Assembly: GCA_015660915.1 (NCBI GenBank) | Contig: JACTTZ010000015.1 | Span: forward strand, 1 to 46,068 | Direction: 5' to 3' | Source: Methanomicrobia archaeon | GTDB lineage: Archaea; Halobacteriota; Bog-38; Methanoflorentales; Methanoflorentaceae | DNA: 46,068 nt | Shown: piece by piece, positions 26,030 to 34,814 of the stretch | Layout of the letters: the number at the start of each line of letters is the position of its first letter | Numbering within the stretch: the first letter of the stretch is position 1 | Notes under the pieces: generated by a model | What the model saw: only the letters and a program-made list of their open reading frames with translations | Databases searched by the model: none | Told to the model about the DNA's origin: nothing | Position numbers and translations under genes: made by a program

Positions 26030-27463
26030 TTGAAACGTGCGAAAAGAAATGCCACCAAAGCGCTTTTTTTGTTTGGAGTTTCACTGCTTGTTGCTGGGTT
26101 TGTAATTCCACCTGTCGCAGCAGCATCTAGTACAACTAGCTCTGGGGGAAGCAACGCACAGAGCCTTATTCATGCAAGCGCGCCGCATACGTACGTCGAT
26201 TTCAAAAGCAGCTGGGCGGGAGACACAGCTGCAAATCTCGCAAAGTATGACGTCGTTGCGTTACACTACACCGATACCGCGCAGCACATTCAAGCTATTA
26301 AAGCACTTAATCCGAACGCCGTTGTTCTCGCTTACTTCAACCCGCTTTTCGGCGGGTCAGAGGGGACGCCACATACAGAATGGTACCTTCGAGATGCGTC
26401 AGGTCAGACTCATTCGAGCGGATACAATGAGCCTCTCATGGATCTGACAAACGCCGGCTGGAGGGCCATGTGCGTTCAGATCACCCAGAATGCCCTGCAA
26501 AAGGGCTTTGATGGACTCGTTCTTGACAACGGCCTGACCTCTCCCAACGTTCTCTGGCCGGGAAGCTGGTCCGGCTCAGACAGTCAGTGGCAGGCAAGCA
26601 CTATCGCTCTCTACAAAAGCATCAAACAGGCAGCGGGTAGCAAGATTGTGATCTACAACGGTGCCTACTTCATTCCAGGTTACGTCGATGCTCTCGACGG
26701 ATGGATGGATGAGGGGTTCCCGTTCTACAAAGGGTGGGACAACTCTATCGGTTTTGCGCTCGACGCGTCCACCAAGGGCAAGCTAACCCTCTTTTACGCA
26801 CAGGGAAGTGCGTCTGATCGGTACTTCTGCTACTGCTCAGCTCTGCTCACCGACGGCTACTTCTTCTACGCTCCGACTGGAACGAAATGGTTCGACGATT
26901 ACGGCATCCAGTTGGGTACAGCCTTGAACAAAGCCGAGAAGAACGCAGACGGCACGTGGCAACGGGATTATCAATACGGGACTGTGGTTGTCAATCCAAG
27001 CTCTAAGACCGCACGCATTGATCTGAAATCGGGGCAAAGCGCGCAGTCCGCTGCAACACCAACCCCAACGCCAACAGCAACGTCAACCTCAAAAGTTGCG
27101 ACAACAGTAACACAAGCGACGACAACCCCGAAAGTTGCGACAACAGTAACACAAGCGGCGCCAACCCCGAAAGTTGCGACAACAGTAACACAAGCGGCGC
27201 CAACGCCAACAGCAACGTCAACCTCAAAAGTTGCGACAACAGTAACACAAGCGGCGCCAACGCCAACAGCTGCGAGTCTTGTGGCGACGAAGACTACGCC
27301 AGAAGTGGCAGGCAATGATTCGGTGCCAGGGATCTCGGTTCCTGCAGCCCAAACGAGCAGTGTCGCGAGCTTACCTGCACAACCCGTTCTGGAATTCTCG
27401 CTGCTAGGACTTGGAGTACCGGCACTCGTCGCTGGATTGGTCTATCTTTTAATGAGGCGGTAA
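26030..27463 (+). CDS. Secreted, membrane-anchored putative glycoside hydrolase (GHL15-like TIM barrel)
   Basis: 477 residues. A signal peptide (helix about 12-30, ending VAAAS) is followed by a barrel-like domain (about 50-315) with strand motifs YDVVALHYTD, NAVVLAYFNP, GFDGLVLDNGL and KIVIYNGAYFIPG, matching the putative glycoside hydrolase GHL15/endo-polygalactosaminidase-like class. Acidic residues at the strand ends (LVLDNG, WMDEGFPF) are candidate catalytic groups. A Thr/Pro/Ala repeat stalk follows, then a C-terminal helix and RR, so the enzyme is held on the outer membrane face. Start TTG 26030 has GAGGTG upstream. The sugar is unknown. Confidence 0.8.
   Translation: MKRAKRNATKALFLFGVSLLVAGFVIPPVAAASSTTSSGGSNAQSLIHASAPHTYVDFKSSWAGDTAANLAKYDVVALHYTDTAQHIQAIKALNPNAVVLAYFNPLFGGSEGTPHTEWYLRDASGQTHSSGYNEPLMDLTNAGWRAMCVQITQNALQKGFDGLVLDNGLTSPNVLWPGSWSGSDSQWQASTIALYKSIKQAAGSKIVIYNGAYFIPGYVDALDGWMDEGFPFYKGWDNSIGFALDASTKGKLTLFYAQGSASDRYFCYCSALLTDGYFFYAPTGTKWFDDYGIQLGTALNKAEKNADGTWQRDYQYGTVVVNPSSKTARIDLKSGQSAQSAATPTPTPTATSTSKVATTVTQATTTPKVATTVTQAAPTPKVATTVTQAAPTPTATSTSKVATTVTQAAPTPTAASLVATKTTPEVAGNDSVPGISVPAAQTSSVASLPAQPVLEFSLLGLGVPALVAGLVYLLMRR
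27056..27273 (+). repeat. Tandem repeats encoding a Thr/Pro-rich stalk
   Basis: Four near-identical units encode KVATTVTQA; they begin at 27092, 27131, 27170 and 27227 (spacing 39, 39 and 57 bases), separated by short Thr/Pro segments. A larger block of about 48 bases occurs at 27071 and again at 27206, so the array grew by nested duplication. The product is a flexible, probably O-glycosylated stalk. Confidence 0.85.
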
Positions 27464-27493
27464 GAAGTTCCCTTATAGGGTCCTTCTTTTTTC
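27463..27493 (+). terminator. Hairpin and T-run terminator after the surface hydrolase
   Basis: GAAG and CCC (27464-27472) can pair with GGG and CTTC (27478-27486), followed directly by six T. A second T-run at about 27568-27577 may back it up. Confidence 0.5.
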
Positions 27494-27652
27494 TATTTGA
27501 CATACAACGGCCGATTGGTCCATCGAATCTTGCCTTCCGAGGCTTCTGCTTATTGTCCAAGCGAGACGGGCTTTTTTTCTTTATTCTAACGAGACAGAGA
27601 TAATTCGAAGCTCGCACGCGTTGCAGCTTATGTTAGGCTAAAAAGACAAAAG

Positions 27653-27661
27653 CTTATAAAT
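27653..27661 (+). promoter_or_regulatory. TATA box of npdG
   Basis: CTTATAAAT is centred about 37 bp before ATG 27694 and predicts a short leader of about 10 bases. Confidence 0.55.
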
Positions 27662-27693
27662 TCACCTTTCCTAATCTAAAAGCGGGTTTTCTA

Positions 27694-28362
27694 ATGCGTA
27701 TCGCCTTGCTAGGTGGCACAGGAAATATCGGGGAGGGACTAGCGCTTCGCTGGGCTCCAAAACATGACGTTGTTATAGGGTCGAGAAGCGCTGAAAAAGC
27801 CGACGAAGCGGCGACTTCTTGTGAAGAGCGATTGTTCGAGGAGGGCACTTCGTGCGAATTGGCTGGCGAAGAAAACGTTCAAGCGATAGCAGACTGCGAT
27901 GTGGTGGTTCTTGCGCTGCAGTACCAGTACGCGATGCCCACCGCGGTTGCCATCAAGGATAAGCTCAACTCAAACGCGATAGTAGTCTCGCCCGTCGTTC
28001 CTATGATTAAGGATGGTTTCTTGCGTTATGAGCCTTCCAAGAAGTATGGAAGCGCCGCATTGGAGATACAAAATATTCTCTCAGACAATGAGGTCGTTTC
28101 GGCGTTTCACACAATGCCTGCTGCGCGTCTGATCGATCTCAAAGATAAGCTTGGCTTGGACGTTCTCGTTTGTGGCTCGGAAAAGCCGAAACAAATCGTT
28201 ATGGGATTAGTCAAGGACATAGAAGGGCTTACTGCTTTCGACGCCGGACCGCTCGAGGCATCATTTATGGTTGAGTCGATAACTCCTCTTTTGATAAACG
28301 TATCAGCGCGAAACCGCCTAAAGAACAGTTCTATTCGCATAATCGGGCAGAGTATTAAGTGA
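27694..28362 (+). CDS. npdG: F420H2:NADP oxidoreductase
   Basis: 222 residues, the normal length of the NpdG family. The N-terminus MRIALLGGTGNIGEGLALRWA is the NADP-binding GxGxxG site, VIGSRSAEKA binds the 2'-phosphate, and DVVVLALQYQ, SAFHTMPAARL and the late GPLEASFMVE are family regions. It transfers hydride between reduced F420 and NADP in the cytoplasm, supplying NADPH for biosynthesis. It is monocistronic, with a HerA-like gene convergent. Confidence 0.9.
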   Translation: MRIALLGGTGNIGEGLALRWAPKHDVVIGSRSAEKADEAATSCEERLFEEGTSCELAGEENVQAIADCDVVVLALQYQYAMPTAVAIKDKLNSNAIVVSPVVPMIKDGFLRYEPSKKYGSAALEIQNILSDNEVVSAFHTMPAARLIDLKDKLGLDVLVCGSEKPKQIVMGLVKDIEGLTAFDAGPLEASFMVESITPLLINVSARNRLKNSSIRIIGQSIK

Positions 28363-28395
28363 ACGACGGAAGCTCTATGCGCCGTGCAAGATCTT

Positions 28396-29961
28396 TCACG
28401 TCAACGCGTTTATTCTCACACGTCTTTTTGAAGACTCGTCCGCGTACAAGACCTCAAGAACCGGCGAATATATGACATTTGTATTGGTCACCTCACAGCC
28501 AGGATAGAGTCCTCGTATCAGTTCTTTGAGTTGTTGCTTTGATAGCTTCGGCTTTATGACGTTGTCTACGCGACCCGCTCTAAGCTGTAAACCCTCAGTG
28601 CTCTCTGACGCGAGGGATTTTGGATAGCTTATGTCATACAGGGAGAAATAGAACTCATCCTTTATGCCGATCAGGCGCCGTTCTTCGAGCTTTTTCAAGC
28701 TCGATTTGACGCGCTTATCGGACAGAGCTTCGGGCAGCGCTTCGCGCAGTTTCGCGTACGTGGTGCCGCTTCTATCCAATATGAAATCCATCACTTTCAG
28801 TTGAGTCGGGTTGAGGTCTGCGAGAAGGCGCAGATTCTTAGATCGCCGCCGCACGCCGTCGGGGCTTAGGATCTCCCCGGTAATGGCATCAATCAAGACC
28901 GTGTAGTCGTGGAACCTCGTGCCTATGAGTCGCTTCTTTATCTCTCGGACGCAAACGGAGAACGTTGGCATCATTAGTAGTTTGCAGTTATCGACGCTCT
29001 CACTCCTTCCAAAGAACTTGAAGTGCTTGCGCTTTTTACTGTCTAAGGCGCGTAGGACCTTGGTTTCGTCGAATAGTATGTAGTCGACCTTCTTGCTTCC
29101 TTTGGTTGTATCGAGCGCAAGTCGCACTCGCATGTGCTCAGCCTTGTCCAAATCCTCGACCGCGCGAACGCCACCGTCTGGCGCGAGATCTGATGCCTCC
29201 TCTTTTCGACGTGGAATTGTGGGGGTCGCCCCTCCGTGGGGCGTGTTCCGTTGCCTCACTTTGATGAACGAAGGATCAGCGATAGCTCCCTGGACGTAAA
29301 ACTGTCCCGGTTCAAGTGCGGTCAGCAGGCGCGCGTCGTCGAGCGAGGAGAAAAAAATTCGGACCGAGTCGATATCGTTTTTTAACGTCAGCTTGCCGAT
29401 GAACACGTTGTTGCACTGGCTTAGTACGTTCTTGTTGACCAAAGCAGGCCTCTGCGTGGCAAAAAGAACACCAAGGCCTCGTTTGCGGCCTCTTCTGCTT
29501 ATTTGCTGCAAGATATCGAGTCCGTGCCCTTTCTGGGGAATGTAAATGTCGGCCTCTTCGACGATGACTAAGAAAGGATTCTGCCGGTGACGCCCCGCTC
29601 GGAACATCTCGGTCGCGACCCGATAAACGCTTTGCAAGAACGCATCTATGAGTTTTGGCTCAGTCTCGGAAACGTCGAGGACTATCTTTTGTGATTTTTC
29701 GATGATTTTCCGGACCCAGTCTTCATCGGTCGAAATGGGTTCTATGTCATCAATGACAGCTATGTTCTTGAGATCAGATAGCCCGGCGTATTCTCCTTCA
29801 GTATCTATTACCACGAATCCGAGGTCATTTGCGGCAAGTTCCTCGCATATAACACTTAGGAGATAGCTCTTGCCGCTGCCACTCTGTCCTATAACGGCGC
29901 TTCGTTCAGTTACGAGGTACCCTGGATCAATGCTGAACGCTTCGCCGATTTGGAGCTCCAT
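28396..29961 (-). CDS. HerA-like (DUF87) DNA-translocase ATPase
   Basis: 521 residues. Walker A GQSGSGKS is at 25-32, FVVIDTEGEYAGL follows, Walker B is FLVIVEEADIY (130-140), ISRRGRKRGLGVLFATQRP is the sensor and arginine-finger region, and CNNVFIGKL comes after. This is the FtsK/HerA class. True HerA pairs with the nuclease NurA in DNA end resection; no nurA is beside it, and the C-terminal 220 residues (with a winged-helix-like part around DRSGTTYAKLREALPEAL) differ from classical HerA. It may be a stand-alone DNA motor. Confidence 0.88.
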   Translation of the reverse strand: MELQIGEAFSIDPGYLVTERSAVIGQSGSGKSYLLSVICEELAANDLGFVVIDTEGEYAGLSDLKNIAVIDDIEPISTDEDWVRKIIEKSQKIVLDVSETEPKLIDAFLQSVYRVATEMFRAGRHRQNPFLVIVEEADIYIPQKGHGLDILQQISRRGRKRGLGVLFATQRPALVNKNVLSQCNNVFIGKLTLKNDIDSVRIFFSSLDDARLLTALEPGQFYVQGAIADPSFIKVRQRNTPHGGATPTIPRRKEEASDLAPDGGVRAVEDLDKAEHMRVRLALDTTKGSKKVDYILFDETKVLRALDSKKRKHFKFFGRSESVDNCKLLMMPTFSVCVREIKKRLIGTRFHDYTVLIDAITGEILSPDGVRRRSKNLRLLADLNPTQLKVMDFILDRSGTTYAKLREALPEALSDKRVKSSLKKLEERRLIGIKDEFYFSLYDISYPKSLASESTEGLQLRAGRVDNVIKPKLSKQQLKELIRGLYPGCEVTNTNVIYSPVLEVLYADESSKRRVRINALT

Positions 29962-29984
29962 TGCTTCAACATGGCTTATTTGTC

Positions 29985-29994
29985 CGATATAAGC
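29985..29994 (-). promoter_or_regulatory. TATA box of the HerA-like gene
   Basis: GCTTATATCG on the minus strand is centred about 28 bp before ATG 29961, predicting a leaderless message. Confidence 0.6.
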
Positions 29995-30102
29995 TTAGTG
30001 TAATGCGCCAAATTTGATCTCTGCTGCCTCGTGAGCCATCTCAGGCTGCTTAAAATTCTCACGTAGCGAGAAAAATCAAGGTGCAGGAACCTCAGCAAGA
30101 GT

Positions 30103-31200
30103 TTACGTGCGGGAGGCTACTAAGCTGACCGTGTCGTTATCGAGGAGCACGTGGTCGAGTCCCACACGCTGGCCAGCGTGTCTTGCACTCGGGCCCCATA
30201 CGTGAGCGTACCTGACTCGGCTCGAGAATTGTTTGTGCATAAGGTTGCAGACCTCTTCGATTGTGGAGTTCCGGCGCAAGATCAACGGGTTTTCCGTATC
30301 TGCCGCCTTGCCAGGAGGTTTCAAGTACACGCGAATAAACTCGAGCTTTTCGAAGATCATGTCTTTGAGCCTCTCGACGTTCACCTTGTGCTCGGCAGAG
30401 ATATCAATGTCACCGAAACCGTTCGGGCTAGATAACTGGTCTATCTTGTTTACAACCGTTATTGCAGGAATATACCGTCTGCTCGGCATGAGCGCGTCGA
30501 CCAGTCGATCGATAGTGGCATCGTCTTTAATTATAACGTCAGCGTTATGGATCTTAAAGTCGTGGAGAATCGCTACTATCGTGGCTTCATCGATTTCAGT
30601 AGCGCGGCGACCTCTTTTAATTGAAACGCCTCCGCGGGGTTTCTTTGTTATCGCTACGTTTGGAGGGCGTTCGTTTATCCTAATTCCCGCGTCATACAAT
30701 TCTCTTTTGATTACTTCGACTTGCCATTCGCTAAAAACGTCTACCAAGATCAGGATGAGGTCTGCGCTTCTCACAACTGAAATGATCTCTTTGCCTCTGC
30801 CTTTGCCAGCTGCCGCACCACCAATCAATCCCGGGACGTCCAAGACTTGTATGCGTGCTCCTTTATGCACCATGGAGCCGGGTATGACGTTGAGCGTCGT
30901 GAAGTCGTAAGCTCCGACAGGTGATTTTGCGTTCGTGAGCGCGTTTAGCAGGGTTGACTTTCCGACCGAGGGATATCCGACTAACACGCAGGTGGCATCA
31001 CCTGACTTTTTCGGCGCGTAGCCGGTTCCTTTACGCGAACCCTTCGTCTCTCGTTTCTCCTTCAGGCGCGCTAATTTTGCTTTCAGGCGACCAATGTGGA
31101 GCTGCGTGGCTTTGTTGTAGGGGGTCTCGCGTATCTCCGTCTCTATTTGCCTGATTTGCTCTTCAAGGCCACTCACATGGTTTTCTGATCGTCTCTCCAT
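30103..31200 (-). CDS. DRG-family GTP-binding protein
   Basis: 365 residues. A basic coiled N-terminus (1-65) precedes G1 GYPSVGKS (75-82), G3 DVPG (121-124), GRGKEIISVVRSADLIL, and G4 NKID in the VVNKID segment. The C-terminal TGS domain (about 290-365) includes VRYAHVWGPSARHAGQRVG. DRG proteins are conserved in archaea and eukaryotes and bind ribosomes, helping translation under stress. The length and layout are normal. No clear TATA box is close to the start. Confidence 0.95.
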   Translation of the reverse strand: MERRSENHVSGLEEQIRQIETEIRETPYNKATQLHIGRLKAKLARLKEKRETKGSRKGTGYAPKKSGDATCVLVGYPSVGKSTLLNALTNAKSPVGAYDFTTLNVIPGSMVHKGARIQVLDVPGLIGGAAAGKGRGKEIISVVRSADLILILVDVFSEWQVEVIKRELYDAGIRINERPPNVAITKKPRGGVSIKRGRRATEIDEATIVAILHDFKIHNADVIIKDDATIDRLVDALMPSRRYIPAITVVNKIDQLSSPNGFGDIDISAEHKVNVERLKDMIFEKLEFIRVYLKPPGKAADTENPLILRRNSTIEEVCNLMHKQFSSRVRYAHVWGPSARHAGQRVGLDHVLLDNDTVSLVASRT

Positions 31201-31252
31201 AAGATGCCTTCAGCGGATGCAGAGCCGGCAGGGTCCTATTCCTCACAAAAAA

Positions 31253-31669
31253 TTAGGATCTACTCTGAGAGTGGACCTTCGTGTTAACCAAAACGAGCTT
31301 CGTCCTCTCTCCTCGAATAGCGACGAGGTAGACGTGTGGATCGTTCGATGCCATGCATTCCATCCATTTTTTGTGCATGGTGCCATCTGGAGCGATGGGC
31401 GGCGATCCGTTTTTCGCCCGAAGCTCATTAATGCAGTATATAAAATCTGACTCAGATAACCGTGCGACTTTGGACTTCATGCCAATGTTCTGTGGCCACC
31501 ACGCCTGCAACTCGTCCTTTATATCGTTGATGAAGCCGACGACGGGCATCTTGTTGTCAAAGCTCTCAATGACTTCGATTTTGCTGTCTCCATCATCTAA
31601 GCCATAATAACATTTCACCGCGTATTTGGCTAGCTTTAGGTCGCGCTTTCCCAAAATAAGTCCCTGCAC
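31253..31669 (-). CDS. Hypothetical protein, 138 residues
   Basis: Family not recognised. The protein is soluble, with alternating strands and helices (YAVKCYYGLDDGDSKIEVIE; DFIYCINELRAKNG; HVYLVAIRGERTKLVLV). GTG 31669 is the assumed start; TTG five codons later is possible. The first coding bases are partly repeated about 105 bp upstream (see findings). It lies between the DRG gene and a Cys-rich microprotein, all on the minus strand. Confidence 0.55.
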   Translation of the reverse strand: MQGLILGKRDLKLAKYAVKCYYGLDDGDSKIEVIESFDNKMPVVGFINDIKDELQAWWPQNIGMKSKVARLSESDFIYCINELRAKNGSPPIAPDGTMHKKWMECMASNDPHVYLVAIRGERTKLVLVNTKVHSQSRS

Positions 31670-31980
31670 TAATATTGGCGATCAAAGTATTTCAACGTTG
31701 TGTAATAAGTTCGATTCGTTGCCGTTTTTCGTGTTGAACAACGCTAAGTCGCGCTTTTGCCAAAATAGTAATCTCGTCGGGGGTTGGACACCATTGCTGT
31801 TTCGGCTCTGATTTTTTAGGAAACCACGTGTCTTATATCACCTGGTATCGCTTCGAGAAGAGACCCATCTCGAGCAAAGCAAAGATGCACGATTTAAAAA
31901 CTTGCAAAATGCGCGAAAATGAAGCTAAAAGACCTCCATCACCAAGCAGGATGTTCGTCTCTGAGTCAGAACGCGAGGGT
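31670..31980. other. 311-base gap upstream of the hypothetical gene
   Basis: No gene recognised. It contains a partial duplicate (31745-31768) of the 5' coding bases of the neighbouring gene (31636-31660). An open plus-strand frame through the region has no family-like features. Confidence 0.5.
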
Positions 31981-32121
31981 TTACATGAGCAGTTCCAGCC
32001 ACTCATCGAGGAGCGAACAGTACTCTGGATTACATACCTCGTGACATCCTATGCACGGAGCTATCTTGCCTTGTGCCAGAAGCAAGTCGTGCTTGTTATT
32101 TTCGCCGTGTGCGGCGTTCAC
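31981..32121 (-). CDS. Cys-rich microprotein (46 residues), probable zinc or iron-sulfur binder
   Basis: GTG 32121 to TAA 31981. A GGTGAG Shine-Dalgarno motif ends 7 bases before the GTG. The protein has a polar N-terminus, then four Cys in PCIGCHEVCNPEYC (C23, C26, C30, C35; spacing C-x2-C-x3-C-x4-C), then an acidic amphipathic helix (LLDEWLELL). The Cys pattern with a His (H27) suggests bound zinc. It lies 104 bp after the Sm-like gene on the same strand, probably in one transcript. It is not a known ribosomal zinc protein that I can recognise. Confidence 0.6.
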   Translation of the reverse strand: MNAAHGENNKHDLLLAQGKIAPCIGCHEVCNPEYCSLLDEWLELLM

Positions 32122-32225
32122 TTATCTCTCACCTTGTTATTGTACAGCAACAAACTGTGAGCACAATGGTTATGCACCGTTCTCCCCAAAGTAGCGTCGC
32201 GTAAGCACGTGTGTTAGTCCTGGGA

Positions 32226-32450
32226 CTAGTCGTTCACGGGATTTAGAAGAATGATATTGTTGCCGCGGAGCACTACAGATCCGAGAACTCGCGACTTTTC
32301 CCCGTCAATAACCTCTGTCGTGTTTGTAAGATGCAAGTTGAGATAGTCATCGGCACTCATTAACAGACCTTCGAGCACACATTTTTCGCCTTTCATCTCG
32401 ACTTGAATTCTGGAACCAACCAGATTCTGAACCTTCTTTGATGGGAACAA
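32226..32450 (-). CDS. Sm-like archaeal RNA-binding protein (LSm/SmAP)
   Basis: 74 residues, normal for SmAP. Sm1 runs from LVGSRIQVEMKGEKCVLEGLL to DDYLNLHLTN, and Sm2 is LGSVVLRGNNIILLNP with the RG-N RNA-binding triad. These proteins form six- or seven-membered rings that bind U-rich RNA. TTG 32450 is the start; a TATA-like ATATTAAAG lies about 38 bp upstream. The Cys-rich microprotein follows. Confidence 0.92.
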   Translation of the reverse strand: MFPSKKVQNLVGSRIQVEMKGEKCVLEGLLMSADDYLNLHLTNTTEVIDGEKSRVLGSVVLRGNNIILLNPVND

Positions 32451-32600
32451 TTTAGATCCTCAAACAAAATTGGCTTTTCGAATACTTTAATATTGTGTTC
32501 GTCTTTTTTCGCCAGAACGGTAACGCAGCTTCATTTGCTGTCAACTGCAGTTTGTCTCGCCACCTCAGAAAGTCTGAGCTATCGCGGAGCTCAGGTGAGA

Positions 32601-33065
32601 TCAACTGTGCAACAGGAAGGCAACGATCGCGACACACGAGAGTAAAACGATCAATGCGTTGGCTAACTGGTTATCATATTTGCACAGGTGCGCGGAAAAA
32701 CGGTGACGGCTCAGTGGCCAAAGCAGGGGACAACCTGACATTGTTAGTGAATCAAGAAGGATGTGGCTTGTGATAGCCGACGCAATTGCGGGTATGACGA
32801 TCAGATCAAGTGGGGGGTATCGCGAGAGAAGGACGTATGAAAGGCAAGCACACGTCGCTACGGTAAAGATCGAGTGAGAGAATCCACTTCTGTGACGAAT
32901 AAGTCGTAGCGGCGTACGCGCGTCGAGGTCGGGGACCGACGCTAGCGTTAGCGCGATAGTGCCAGAAAGAAGCACGAATACTTTGTTTGCGCTTGTCGGT
33001 ATTGCGAGCTCACAAATAGCGATGCAGAAAGCGAAAGCGAAAACTGCGTGCGCCAGTGACTTCAC
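32601..33065 (-). CDS. YdjM-like membrane-bound metal-dependent hydrolase
   Basis: 154 residues with four helices. The metal-binding residues of the YdjM/DUF457 family are visible: the N-terminal MKSLAHAVFAF His, PDLDA, RHRSGFSHS and SHILLDSLTMSGCPLLWPL. Members are predicted phospholipase-C-like membrane hydrolases of unknown substrate. GTG 33065 lies about 38 bp after a TATA-like GTATATTTAC. It shares its strand with the Sm gene downstream. Confidence 0.85.
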   Translation of the reverse strand: MKSLAHAVFAFAFCIAICELAIPTSANKVFVLLSGTIALTLASVPDLDARTPLRLIRHRSGFSHSIFTVATCACLSYVLLSRYPPLDLIVIPAIASAITSHILLDSLTMSGCPLLWPLSRHRFSAHLCKYDNQLANALIVLLSCVAIVAFLLHS

Positions 33066-33176
33066 AACATCATTGTGTTGGGAGTGCCTTCGTTAAGTAA
33101 ATATACGGTCGTGCGTGACATTAGAACAGAGTTTATCCCTCGGACGAGCACTGTGCTCTGACAAGAAACTAGCTAA

Positions 33177-33249
33177 AGCCCGGTAGTGTAGCGGTCAATC
33201 ATGTGAGACTCTGGATCTCACGACCACGGTTCGAATCCGTGCCGGGCTA
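33177..33249 (+). tRNA. tRNA-Gln (anticodon CUG)
   Basis: Acceptor stem AGCCCGG pairs with CCGGGCT, with discriminator A at 33249. The anticodon arm TGAGA-CTCTGGA-TCTCA gives anticodon CTG, and the T arm CACGG-TTCGAAT-CCGTG is standard. There is no intron and no encoded CCA. An AGTTTATCC box about 40 bp upstream may be its promoter. The tes-like gene ends seven bases after the tRNA on the opposite strand. Confidence 0.93.
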
Positions 33250-33256
33250 TCTCCAT

Positions 33257-34795
33257 TTAGGTGAGCCCTTCGAACCGCAGCTTCCCTTTCGTGCGCTCCC
33301 ACTCCTCGAGGGGGATGCTATACTTCTTTTCTATGGCTTCTCGGTAGCTTGGACCGCTGTTGTACGCGCAAAATGGGATAATCAACCCGCCCGGGACCGC
33401 GTAATGGATGGCGCAGCGCTTGACCCGTTCGACGTCATAGTTATAAGCATCCATAAAATGCATACCGCCGACAAAGATGGCTTTTCTGTGAAAGTCACCG
33501 AGCGCTTTGTAGTCGTGAGTCAGCAGGACCGTCTTGATTGACTCCTTAAACTGAATGGCCTTAGGTTGATTCTCCTCATTGACGAGTGAATTCAGTGCGA
33601 GCAATCCTCGCATCAGCGCTGTCGGCTTCCGTAGCACTCCGCCGTTGTTCAGATTGCGTGCAAGCTTTTGGGTAAGCTCAAAGAATCGGTCGACATCCAC
33701 GAACCTGTTTATCGGAATCAGCTTCTCGTCCTCTATGAACAAGTAAGTCGCGATGCCACAGTGCGGATGTGTACTGAACTCGATCTGAGGGGTTCGCGTG
33801 TAAGCCTCAATGAGTTTTGAAATGGAAACAACGCAAGGTACAGGATAAAAGTCGTCGGCCAGCACTTGCCCATCTGTCTGCCGCTCTATGTTAAATGCGA
33901 GATCGGGCAAGGTAAATCTCTGGGCGTTTCTGACCGCCGGGGTGAAGTCGTTTGCAGCACCGGTGAATGCCATTGGCTGGAAGTTGACCCCTCTGATAAC
34001 GTCCACGTTTTGAGCTGCAAAATAAATAATCTTCCCGACTTCGTGATCATTTAACCCTCGACCGACCGTGGGAACCAACACGACGCCTTGGCCCACGTCC
34101 CTGCAGTTCTCAATAGCTTTCTGTTTCAGCTCGATCAAACTATCTGTCTGCTTAGAAACGCCGTTGAATTGAAGGTATACAGTGTTCAGCCCAGCGTTTC
34201 TAAGCTTCCCTGCAAGTGCGTCATCTTTTGCCAGCCTAATGCCATTTGTCGCAATTTGTGTCTGAATAAAGCCCATGTCGACCGCCATACTGATAATCTC
34301 GGGGAGATCATCCCTTAACGTCGGTTCTCCGCCCGAAAACTGAACGGCAAGCGTCGGAACAGGCTGCTCTTGGCGGAGTGTCGTGAGCATCTCTCTAAGC
34401 TGCTCGAACGTAGGTTCGTATACGTAACCCCGCGCGTGCGCGTTTGCAAAACACCACTCGCAGCGTAAGTTGCACCGGTTCGTGACATCGACGTTTGCAA
34501 GGCACGTAGAGGTCAGATGGACATCACATAGGCCGCATTCGAGCGGGCAAGGTTCTTGAAGTGTCAGTTGCGGGTTCCGGACTCCGCGCCCGCTATATGA
34601 AAAGCGCTCAGCCTTGTGATACATTTCTGCGCTTGACCAATAAAGCTCATCAAACGCACCGTGCTCGGGACATTCTTTGGCCATCCAAATCTCGCCGTCC
34701 TTCTCGTAGATGGTAGCGTCGATGGGTTTAAGGCATTCGTGACACAACGAGGTCGTGTGCTTAGGTAGTGGCACTGGCGCGTCGTAAATGGACAT
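33257..34795 (-). CDS. Tes-like radical SAM protein (tetraether synthase family)
   Basis: 512 residues. The N-terminal Cys pairs (C18, C21, C42 in CHECLK and ECPEHG) form a rubredoxin- or zinc-like knuckle. A Cys-rich bridge (C83, C87, C90, C98) and then the radical SAM motif CNLRCEWC (C108, C112, C115) and QFSGGEPTLRDDLP follow. This architecture is that of MJ0619/MA_1486 (Tes), which joins two archaeol tails into the C40 chains of tetraether lipids; related paralogues methylate methanopterin. The next gene, divergent, is carS, which favours a lipid role. The TATA box lies inside a palindrome. Confidence 0.85.
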   Translation of the reverse strand: MSIYDAPVPLPKHTTSLCHECLKPIDATIYEKDGEIWMAKECPEHGAFDELYWSSAEMYHKAERFSYSGRGVRNPQLTLQEPCPLECGLCDVHLTSTCLANVDVTNRCNLRCEWCFANAHARGYVYEPTFEQLREMLTTLRQEQPVPTLAVQFSGGEPTLRDDLPEIISMAVDMGFIQTQIATNGIRLAKDDALAGKLRNAGLNTVYLQFNGVSKQTDSLIELKQKAIENCRDVGQGVVLVPTVGRGLNDHEVGKIIYFAAQNVDVIRGVNFQPMAFTGAANDFTPAVRNAQRFTLPDLAFNIERQTDGQVLADDFYPVPCVVSISKLIEAYTRTPQIEFSTHPHCGIATYLFIEDEKLIPINRFVDVDRFFELTQKLARNLNNGGVLRKPTALMRGLLALNSLVNEENQPKAIQFKESIKTVLLTHDYKALGDFHRKAIFVGGMHFMDAYNYDVERVKRCAIHYAVPGGLIIPFCAYNSGPSYREAIEKKYSIPLEEWERTKGKLRFEGLT

Positions 34796-34814
34796 GTATC
34801 TCTCCGGCGTTTCC

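Noticed and set aside
26971-27315. Low-complexity minus-strand frames opposite the Thr/Pro repeats
   Set aside because: They are the reverse reading of the repeat array.
31828-32160. Plus-strand 110-codon frame between the Sm-like and hypothetical genes
   Set aside because: It lies antisense to the Cys-rich microprotein, has no ribosome site or TATA box, and its residues are not family-like.
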